Shown in pieces: positions 1-6,407 of a stretch of 6,407 nt of DNA. The DNA is taken from positions 1 through 6,407 of the forward strand of contig CAZGSV010000149.1 of assembly GCA_964528605.1 (NCBI GenBank), written 5' to 3'. The translations under genes and the position numbers were made by a program. Under the pieces are notes generated by a model. The model was not told where the DNA came from. It ran no database searches and saw only the letters and a program-made list of their open reading frames with translations. Numbering within the stretch: the stretch's first letter is position 1; every line of letters begins with the position of its first letter. Source of the DNA: CAZGSV01 sp964528605 (GTDB lineage Bacteria > Armatimonadota > Zipacnadia > CAZGSV01).

Positions 1-3000
1 GCAGGAGTTGCGGGCGCAGGCGCAGGTCATTGCCTCCTTCGGCTCGAGGATGTCCGGCAGCGAGGGCTGTAGGCGCACGGAGGCGTACCTGCTGGAACAG
101 TTCGGCGCGGCCGGGCTCAAGCGCCTCACGACGCAGGAGTTCTCGCTGGCGGTGCCGGTGGACCTGGGCGGAGCGCTCGAGGTCAACGGAGAGCGTTTCC
201 CGGTGTTCGGGCTGTGGCCCAACCTGGTGCGGACGCCGACGACGCCACCCGAGGGCCTGCGCGGGCCCCTGGTGTATGCGGGCACCGGCGAGTTGCGCGC
301 TTTTGAGGGGCAGCCGGCGCAGGACGCCATCGTGCTGATGGATTTCAACTCGCAGACGAACTGGCTGAACGCGCCGTTGCTGGGAGCGCGCGCGGTGGTA
401 TTTCTGGAGCCGGAGGCTACCTCGCGCGGGGAGGCGGAGAAGAAGTTTCTGCAGGTGCCGGTGGACGTGCCGCGCTACTGGCTGCCGCGGCAGTACGGCG
501 ACAGAGCGCGCGCGCTGGCGCAGGGGGGGGCGAGCGCCCTGCTACGCGGGCGCATGGATTGGCAGGAGCGGTGGGTGCGCAACGTCATCGGCCTTCTGCC
601 GGGCACGGATCCGGAGTTGAGCAAAGAATGCATCGTGGTGCAGGCCTACTACGACGCGAACTCGGTAGTGCCAGCGCTGGCGCAGGGGGCGGAGAGCGCG
701 GACGGCCTGCTCGCTTTTCTGCGGCTGATGCGGGGGCTGGCCAAGCAGCCTCCCAAGAGGTCGGTGCTCTTTGTGGCGACGCCGGGGCATTTTCAGGCGC
801 TGCAGGGCATGTTGCACTTTGCGCAGATCTTTGGGGAAAAGGGCCGGCGCCCCTCGGAGGAGGAGCGCAGCCGGCGGGCCGCGGAGGGCCGGATTCGCGG
901 TCAGATAGCGGACTGGCACAGGCGCGCGGCGGACGCGCGAGAGCTTATGAAGCGCGCGGACGAGGCCGAGCGCAAGCAGGCAAGCCTGGTGCTGGAGCGA
1001 CTGGAGCGCCTGGCGACGAATGCGGAGGCCGACCTGTGGCTGCTGCAGTCCTACGCGGATTATCAGTTCCCGCTGTTCATCTCGCTGGATCTGTCCTCGC
1101 AGTCGCGGCGTTTGGGAATGTTCTTCTGCGGCTGGTACTTCGAGGACGCCGACCTGATCCGCTTCTTCTCGCCTCTGGGGCGGATGTTCGGGGAGCATGC
1201 GGATGAGTTCGCGCGCGTTCGGGGGCTGACGAAGGAGCAAGTGTACGCGGACGGCGCCAATCCGGTGCAGGCGATAAGTTGGCAGGACTTCTTTGCGGGC
1301 AAGGTGGCGTTCGACAGCGAGATGAGCATTCGCAGCGGGCGGCCGGGGATCACCTTTGCCACGGTGGATGATGCGCGGCCGCTGCTGGGGACGCCGCTGG
1401 ATCGCCTGGAGCGGGTGGACTTTGAGAATCTGGCGGCTCAGGTGAGCCTGCTGGAGTTCTCGCTGCAGCGCTTCCTGAACCATCCCGACCTGGTGAACAC
1501 CGCGTTCAAGCGCACCCACCGGCTGAAGCTGGTGGACTACATCTTCCGCAAGAAGATTGGGGGGGTGGTGCTGGAGTTTCAGCGGCGCAAGTCCTTCTTG
1601 CCGAACACGCCGGTGCCGAATGCGCTGGTGCTGGTGCAGCACCGGTTCAAGACGATGATGGGGGTGAACCCCAACCGCATCCAGTTCGCGGACGAGCGCG
1701 GCGTCTTTGAGATGAGCGGCCACACGCCGCCGATACCGTACGTCTTCTACCCGATGGTGGAGGCGTACAAGGTTGACCCGGCGACGGGGGCGGTGAGCTA
1801 CGCGCCGGATCAAGGGCCGGAGGGAGACAAGAAGTATCCGCGCGACGTGGGCGGGCGCGAGCGCACGCGGCGACCGGTGATTGTGTTCCCGTGTGCGCCC
1901 ATTGATCTTTACGACGTGCTGGACCAGCGCTACTTCCAGACGCTGCAGCAGGTTTTTGTGTATGACGGGCGCACGGGGGGCGAGCCGGTGTCGTCGGGGA
2001 CCTCGCAGCCTCGGTTCGCGGGGGGGGCGGAGATGCCGAGCGCGGTAGAGCCGGCGGCGGTGGTCTACGCCATTCCGGGCAGCCGGGTTAAGATCACGAT
2101 GGCGATGGGGCTGCTGGGCGTGCGGATGGTGCTGATCAACGCGGACGGCAAACACCCGGAGGGGCAGGGCTTTGACCCGCTGGTGACTCCTCGCATTGTG
2201 CTGACGCCGCTGCGGGCGGTAGAGGACATGAGCGTGCTGGACGAGTATCGCCTGCGGGAGTTATGGCGGCGCGGCATCTCGAACTCGCGGGTGGACACGG
2301 CGCACAGGCTTGCGGGGGGTGCCTTGCAGGAGGCGAAGCAGGAGTTGGCGCAACGGCGCTACGAGCCGGCGATGCGGCACGTGCGGCAGGCGTGGGGATA
2401 CGAATCCACGGCCTACCCGGACGTGCTGGGCACCTCCAAGGATGTGGTGAAGGGCGTCGTGTTCTATCTGGCGCTGCTGCTGCCGTTCTGCTACTTCGCG
2501 GAGCGGCTGTTGTTCGGCTACGGAGACATCAAGAAACGGATTGCGGCGACGCTGGTCATCTTCTTTGTGATCTTCTTCATCCTGCGCGCGGTGCATCCGG
2601 CGTTCGAACTGGCGACCAACGGCGCGATCATCCTGCTGGCCTTCATCGTGCTGACGCTGGCTTTGGTGGTGATCGCCATCGTGGCCGGGAAGTTCAACGA
2701 GCAGTTGGAGCGGCTGAAGCAGGAGATAACGGGGATTCACCGGGCGGACGTGGGGCGGGTGAGCGCGGCGGGAGTGGCTTTTGCGCTAGGCGTGGCCAAT
2801 ATGCGGCGGCGCAAGACGCGCACCTGGCTGACGGCGGCTACGCTTACGTTGCTCACGTTCACGGTGCTCTCCTTCACGTCGGTGCAGTCGTACACGAAGG
2901 CGAACCGCTTGGGTGTGCGGGGCAAGCCTGGCTACAACGGGATACTGGTGCGGGACAAGGTCTGGTCCTCGTTGGAGGAGCCGACTTACCCGGTGCTGGC

Positions 3001-4549
3001 GACGGAACTGGAGGAGGCGACAGCGGTGAGCCCGCGGGCGTGGGTGGCGTCGCTGAACCTGATCCGGCCGCTCAACCTGGAGATCGCGGCGGCTTCGCAG
3101 AAGCGGTACACGGTGAACGTGGCTTTGGGGTTGTCGGCGGTGGAGCCGGCGGTGAGCGGAATAGACAGGGCCCTGGTGGCGGGCCGGTGGTTCCGGCGGG
3201 GCGAGCGGGAGGCGTGCATCTTGCCGGCCTCGGTGGCGAAGAATCTCGGTGTCACGGCTGCACAGGTGGGCCAGGTGTGGGTGCGGGTGCGGGGGATGCG
3301 GCTGCTGGTGGTGGGCATCGCCAATGACAAGCGCCTGGAGGCGGTGTGCGACCTGGATGGGGAAAGCATGCTGCCGGTGGACTACTCGGCGCTGCGGCCG
3401 GAGGTGATTCAGCAGATGCAAGAGCAGTCGGCCAACCGCTTCCGCTTGGGGCGGACGGGAGTGCAGGGGCTGCTGCAGGAGTACACGCACTACAACGCGA
3501 TGCGGGTGGTGATCATTCCTTACGACACGGCGATCAACACTTCCGAGGGCACGCTGAGGTCGGTGGCCGCGCGCTTCCCCGAGCAGTACAACGTGCGCGC
3601 TGAGGTGGAGCGGCTGATGCAGCGCTACGCGCTCAACATGTATGCGGCGGTGCGGGACCGACTGTATCTCTACAGTTCGATGGCGATGACCTCGCTGCGC
3701 GGGGTGCAGAGCCTGGCGGTGCCGATCTTCATAGCGGCGCTGATAGTGCTGAACACGATGCTGGGGGCGGTGTACGAGCGGGTGCGGGAGATCGGGATAT
3801 ACAGCGCGGTTGGACTGGCGCCGGTGCACGTAGGCTCGCTGTTCCTGGCGGAGGCGTGCGTTTATGCCAACATCGGCGCCATTGCGGGTTACCTGTTGGG
3901 GCAGACGCTGTCGCGGCTGATGGTGGCGTACGGCGTCCTGCCGGGGCTCAACCTGAACTACTCCTCCATGGCGGCGGTGGCCATGACGGCCGTGGTGGCT
4001 CTCACCGTGCTTGCCTCCACTGTTTATCCGGCGCGCAAGGCGGCTTCGATGGCGGTGCCGGACATCGAGCGGCGCTGGCGGCTGCCGGAGCCGGAGGGTG
4101 ACTGGATAAGGGTGAAGATGCCCTTCACGGTGAGCGGGACGGACGGACGGGCGGTCATGATGTTCCTGGTGGAGTTCTTCGACGCCTACGTGGGCTACTC
4201 GGGCGGTGAGTTCTACGCGGAGCCGGCTGGGTACGAGGCCGTGGAGGCCGAGCACGGCGCTGGGTATGGCGTTGAGGTAAAGATGTGGCTGGCGCCCTAC
4301 GATCTGGGGGTGAGCCAGGTGGTGCGGCTGGAAAGCCGGCCGACGAGCGAACGCACGGTTTACGAGATTACGCTTGCCCTGCGCCGCCTGTCGGGCGACA
4401 TCAGTTCGTGGAAGAAGGCGAACTGGTTTTTCCTCAATACGCTGCGCAAGCAGTTCCTGATCTGGCGCACGATCGTGCTCGAGCAGCGGCGCGAGTACGC
4501 GCGGCGCGCGGATGACAGACTGAGCGCGGAGGTGGCGACCACTTCCTAA
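1..4549 (+). CDS. Degenerate M28 peptidase-like / FtsX-type ABC permease fusion protein (5' partial)
   Basis: Residues are counted from the TTG at position 8; the frame is open to the window edge and the true start lies upstream. Residues 10-38 (SRMSGSEG...) resemble the M28 N-terminus. Residues 85-180 look like a PA-type insert, and NVIGLLPG (192-199) leads into the M28 core. Expected catalytic motifs are altered: AHYD is AYYD (213-216), the Glu-Glu pair is His261-Phe262, and the last His is Gly461; Asp361 is kept. Residues 283-347 form a charged helical insert. Residues 515-735 are beta-rich. TMs lie near 815-833, 845-862 and 870-894. An FtsX unit follows: MRRRKTRTWLT then TM 938-957, an extracytoplasmic MacB_PCD-like domain (960-1225), and TMs near 1230-1254, 1270-1300 and 1318-1341 with the hallmarks YERVREIGIYSAVG and YPARKAA. 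The 160-residue tail is unrecognised. Known family role: FtsX/MacB permeases transmit force from a cytoplasmic ATPase; none is visible here. Inferred: an ABC-type membrane complex with an external, probably non-catalytic, ligand-binding domain. The FtsX assignment is firm, the M28 fold likely, the substrate unknown. Confidence 0.88.
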   Translation, partial: QELRAQAQVIASFGSRMSGSEGCRRTEAYLLEQFGAAGLKRLTTQEFSLAVPVDLGGALEVNGERFPVFGLWPNLVRTPTTPPEGLRGPLVYAGTGELRAFEGQPAQDAIVLMDFNSQTNWLNAPLLGARAVVFLEPEATSRGEAEKKFLQVPVDVPRYWLPRQYGDRARALAQGGASALLRGRMDWQERWVRNVIGLLPGTDPELSKECIVVQAYYDANSVVPALAQGAESADGLLAFLRLMRGLAKQPPKRSVLFVATPGHFQALQGMLHFAQIFGEKGRRPSEEERSRRAAEGRIRGQIADWHRRAADARELMKRADEAERKQASLVLERLERLATNAEADLWLLQSYADYQFPLFISLDLSSQSRRLGMFFCGWYFEDADLIRFFSPLGRMFGEHADEFARVRGLTKEQVYADGANPVQAISWQDFFAGKVAFDSEMSIRSGRPGITFATVDDARPLLGTPLDRLERVDFENLAAQVSLLEFSLQRFLNHPDLVNTAFKRTHRLKLVDYIFRKKIGGVVLEFQRRKSFLPNTPVPNALVLVQHRFKTMMGVNPNRIQFADERGVFEMSGHTPPIPYVFYPMVEAYKVDPATGAVSYAPDQGPEGDKKYPRDVGGRERTRRPVIVFPCAPIDLYDVLDQRYFQTLQQVFVYDGRTGGEPVSSGTSQPRFAGGAEMPSAVEPAAVVYAIPGSRVKITMAMGLLGVRMVLINADGKHPEGQGFDPLVTPRIVLTPLRAVEDMSVLDEYRLRELWRRGISNSRVDTAHRLAGGALQEAKQELAQRRYEPAMRHVRQAWGYESTAYPDVLGTSKDVVKGVVFYLALLLPFCYFAERLLFGYGDIKKRIAATLVIFFVIFFILRAVHPAFELATNGAIILLAFIVLTLALVVIAIVAGKFNEQLERLKQEITGIHRADVGRVSAAGVAFALGVANMRRRKTRTWLTAATLTLLTFTVLSFTSVQSYTKANRLGVRGKPGYNGILVRDKVWSSLEEPTYPVLATELEEATAVSPRAWVASLNLIRPLNLEIAAASQKRYTVNVALGLSAVEPAVSGIDRALVAGRWFRRGEREACILPASVAKNLGVTAAQVGQVWVRVRGMRLLVVGIANDKRLEAVCDLDGESMLPVDYSALRPEVIQQMQEQSANRFRLGRTGVQGLLQEYTHYNAMRVVIIPYDTAINTSEGTLRSVAARFPEQYNVRAEVERLMQRYALNMYAAVRDRLYLYSSMAMTSLRGVQSLAVPIFIAALIVLNTMLGAVYERVREIGIYSAVGLAPVHVGSLFLAEACVYANIGAIAGYLLGQTLSRLMVAYGVLPGLNLNYSSMAAVAMTAVVALTVLASTVYPARKAASMAVPDIERRWRLPEPEGDWIRVKMPFTVSGTDGRAVMMFLVEFFDAYVGYSGGEFYAEPAGYEAVEAEHGAGYGVEVKMWLAPYDLGVSQVVRLESRPTSERTVYEITLALRRLSGDISSWKKANWFFLNTLRKQFLIWRTIVLEQRREYARRADDRLSAEVATTS

Positions 4550-4551
4550 TG
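4528..4551 (+). promoter_or_regulatory. TAATG stop/start overlap with upstream GGAGG (translational coupling site)
   Basis: The stop codon TAA of the fusion gene (4547-4549) shares its last A with the ATG of the transporter gene (4549-4551). A GGAGG sequence at 4528-4532 is the best Shine-Dalgarno candidate, but it sits 16 bases before the ATG, farther than the usual 5-10. This suggests the second gene is translated mainly by ribosomes that terminate and re-initiate at the overlap, keeping the two proteins in a fixed ratio. The overlap is seen directly; coupling is inferred. Confidence 0.6.
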
Positions 4552-6407
4552 GCAGCACGGGAAGAACAAGACATCGCGCTGGCGCGCGCGGTAATGGAGG
4601 CGCCCACGGAGTTCGCCGAGGGCTTCGACGTCAAGACCGTGATCGGCGCGCTCTTCGTGGGGTTCGTGATGATGCCGGGCTCGATCTACCTGGGGCTGGT
4701 AGCGGGGCAGAGCATGGGCCCGGCGGCGGAGTGGGTGACCATCATCCTGTTTACCGAGGTGGCGCGGCGCTCGTTCGTGATTCTTAAGAGGCAGGAGATT
4801 TACATCCTGCTCTACATTGCGGGCGGGCTGACGAGCATGATGGGCGGGCTGGCGCTGTCGGGCGGGCCGTTCGCCGGCCTGATCTGGAATCAGTTCCTGG
4901 TGCAGTCGCCGGCGGCCGAGGGGATTGCGAATCAGATACCGCACTGGGTGGTGCCGGCCAAGGATTCTCCCGCGCTGGCGATGCGCACGTTCTTCCATCG
5001 GGACTGGGCGGCTCCGATCGCGCTGGTGCTGGCGGGGCAGGTGCTGTCGCGGCTGAACTGGATAGGGCTGAGTTACACGCTCTTCCGGCTGACCTCCGAC
5101 ACGGAGCGGCTGGCGTTTCCCTTGGCGCCCATTGCGGCGCAGGGGGCGACGGCGCTGGCGGAGTCGGCGGCGAAGACGGAGACTTGGCGGTGGCGCCTCT
5201 TCTCGATAGGGGCGATGAGCGGACTTGCCTTCGGCGTCATCTACGTGGGGATTCCGACGCTGACGGGCGTGATGCTGATCAAGCCGCTCTACATTCTGCC
5301 GATTCCGTGGATTGACTTCACGCAGGGCACGGAGCGGCTGCTGCCGGCTGCGGCGACGGGCATCGGGACGAGCCTGGCGCCGTTGGTGACGGGAATGGTG
5401 CTGCCCTATTGGGTGGTGGTAGGCGGGGCGTGCGCGGCGCTGGGGAGTCTGGTCATCAACCCGGCGCTTCACCGGGCGGGCTTGCTGACGACGTGGCGGC
5501 CGGGGATGGACACGATAAGCACGGTGTTCGCCAACAACCTGGACTTCTGGATAAGTTTCGGCATTGGCACTGGGGTTGCCATCGGGCTGCTGGGGATGGG
5601 CAAGGCGGTGGCGCACTTCGCACGCCAGCGGCGGGAGGGCCGGGGCATCTTCGCCCTGGGCAAGCCGCCGGTGGGCAGAGGGGACTTCTCGGTCGCGGTG
5701 GCCTTGCTGCTTTTCGTGCTCGGGACGATCGGCTACATCACGTTGTCGAGGAGATTGGTGCCCGACTTCCCGCTTTACTTCTTCATCTTCTACGGGTTTC
5801 TGTGGACCCCGTTCGATTCTTACATCAACGCGCGCATGGTGGGGCTGACCGGTCAGTACGTCGGCATACCATTCGTGCGCGAGTCCACTTTCATACTGAG
5901 CCGCTATCGCGGGATTGCCATCTGGTTTGCGCCCATTCCGCTGGCGAACTACGGCGGCTACACGCAGCGGTTCCGCGAACTGGAACTGACGGGCACCAGG
6001 ATCAGAAGCATCGTCAAGGCGGAGTTGCTGATGGTGCCGATTGTGCTGCTGTGCAGTCTGCTCTTCTGGAGTCTGATCTGGAGGCTGGGGCCGATCCCCT
6101 CGGACGTGTATCCCTACGCGCAGAAGTTCTGGAACTTCACCGCGATGAACCAGGTGCTGTGGATGACGGCGACGACGGAGAACCAGGGGATGTTCCTACA
6201 GGCGATCAAGGCGCCGGTGATATTCAGCGGCCTGGGCTTTGCTCTGGTGGCCTACTTTGTGTTCACGGCTCTGGGGTGGCCGGCGATGGCGATCTACGGG
6301 TTGATCGGGGCGATTGGGCAGATTCCGCACGACTACATCGTGATGCTGGCGGGGGCGCTGCTGGGGCGCTACTACCTGTCGCGGCGGTTTGGGAAAGAGG
6401 AGTGGAC
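4549..6407 (+). CDS. OPT-like polytopic membrane transporter (3' partial)
   Basis: This frame runs without a stop from the ATG at 4549 to the window edge: 619 full codons plus two bases. The protein is very hydrophobic, with about a dozen likely membrane segments, for example near residues 28-54, 60-78, 82-105, 150-168, 217-240, 270-304, 329-352, 380-400, 408-425, 487-512, 556-577 and 590-608. Stretches resembling bacterial OPT-family (oligopeptide transporter) relatives, including those annotated as DUF6785/DUF6784, are IYLGLVAGQ (46-54), RLTSDTERLAFPLAPIAAQG (180-199), TWRPGMDTI (315-323) and NARMVGLTGQ (427-436). OPT proteins are secondary transporters of peptides or metal chelates in the cytoplasmic membrane; the substrate here cannot be read from sequence. 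The short acidic N-terminus (MAAREEQD) lacks a signal peptide. The ATG overlaps the previous stop, so this start is well supported by context. The basic end RRFGKEEW after a TM suggests that only a short C-terminal piece is missing. Family assignment is from recalled pattern similarity, so moderate; a multi-pass membrane protein is near certain. Confidence 0.8.
   Translation, partial: MAAREEQDIALARAVMEAPTEFAEGFDVKTVIGALFVGFVMMPGSIYLGLVAGQSMGPAAEWVTIILFTEVARRSFVILKRQEIYILLYIAGGLTSMMGGLALSGGPFAGLIWNQFLVQSPAAEGIANQIPHWVVPAKDSPALAMRTFFHRDWAAPIALVLAGQVLSRLNWIGLSYTLFRLTSDTERLAFPLAPIAAQGATALAESAAKTETWRWRLFSIGAMSGLAFGVIYVGIPTLTGVMLIKPLYILPIPWIDFTQGTERLLPAAATGIGTSLAPLVTGMVLPYWVVVGGACAALGSLVINPALHRAGLLTTWRPGMDTISTVFANNLDFWISFGIGTGVAIGLLGMGKAVAHFARQRREGRGIFALGKPPVGRGDFSVAVALLLFVLGTIGYITLSRRLVPDFPLYFFIFYGFLWTPFDSYINARMVGLTGQYVGIPFVRESTFILSRYRGIAIWFAPIPLANYGGYTQRFRELELTGTRIRSIVKAELLMVPIVLLCSLLFWSLIWRLGPIPSDVYPYAQKFWNFTAMNQVLWMTATTENQGMFLQAIKAPVIFSGLGFALVAYFVFTALGWPAMAIYGLIGAIGQIPHDYIVMLAGALLGRYYLSRRFGKEEW

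Noticed and set aside
8..10. TTG at position 8 as the true start of the fusion gene
   Set aside because: The frame stays open to the window edge (CAG GAG precede it), the GGAG motif directly abuts the TTG with no spacing, and the protein would begin inside an M28-like domain without an export signal. The real start is almost certainly upstream.
8..1492. Calling the N-terminal part an active M28 aminopeptidase
   Set aside because: The fold resemblance is good, but the His, Glu-Glu and last His positions needed for zinc binding and catalysis are replaced, so an enzymatic label would be misleading.
542..2155. 537-codon open frame on the minus strand
   Set aside because: It is antisense to the M28-like and beta-rich coding region, with low-complexity Arg/His/Leu composition. 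It is explained by codon bias on the other strand.
2263..3327. 354-codon open frame on the plus strand in another frame
   Set aside because: It overlaps the fusion gene and encodes a Gly/Ala/Arg-rich sequence without domain features, whereas the main frame carries clear TMs and FtsX motifs across the same bases.
2786..4558. 590-codon open frame on the minus strand
   Set aside because: It lies wholly antisense to the well-supported FtsX region. Its product is rich in Arg, His, Pro and Gln with no recognisable domain, as expected for a mirror frame of GC-rich coding DNA.
4594..4596. Alternative ATG start for the OPT-like gene at codon 16
   Set aside because: There is no better ribosome binding site before it, and the upstream ATG forms a typical TAATG operon overlap.
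4546..5616. 356-codon open frame on the minus strand
   Set aside because: It is antisense to the OPT-like gene; its Arg/His/Gln-rich product has no membrane segments or motifs and is a codon-bias shadow.

Overview
The window is almost entirely coding, on the + strand only. It holds two large membrane-protein genes in one apparent operon. Base composition is strongly GC-rich (roughly 63-65% by eye), with G-ending codons preferred (GCG, GTG, CTG, CGG) and G exceeding C on the coding strand. That fits a high-GC, free-living bacterium. The combination of a large M28-like/FtsX fusion and an OPT-like transporter recalls Armatimonadota, Planctomycetota or similar environmental lineages. This taxonomic guess is weak because no rRNA or marker gene is present.

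Layout. Positions 1-4549 hold the 3' part (at least 1513 codons) of a giant fusion protein whose true start lies upstream. In order it carries an M28 aminopeptidase-like domain with a PA-like insert, a helical charged insert, a beta-rich middle section resembling a carboxypeptidase-regulatory-like fold, a helical linker, three transmembrane segments, a complete FtsX/MacB-type permease unit (TM, extracytoplasmic domain, three TMs), and an unrecognised C-terminal domain of about 160 residues. Most metal-binding and catalytic positions of the M28 fold appear to be replaced, so the domain looks like a pseudo-peptidase. Positions 4549-6407 hold a second gene, overlapping the first by one base (TAATG). 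It encodes a polytopic membrane protein resembling OPT-family peptide transporters and runs off the window after 619 codons, probably close to its C-terminus.

How they may work together. The FtsX half implies an ABC-type mechanotransmission or export complex that needs a separate MacB/LolD-like ATPase, and none is encoded here. The pseudo-peptidase domain would lie outside the cytoplasmic membrane and could bind peptides or cell-wall/protein ligands. The coupled OPT-like gene suggests a shared role in peptide or other small-molecule handling, but the substrate cannot be deduced. There is no intergenic space over 300 bases. I see no RNA gene, mobile element, CRISPR array, terminator or promoter.
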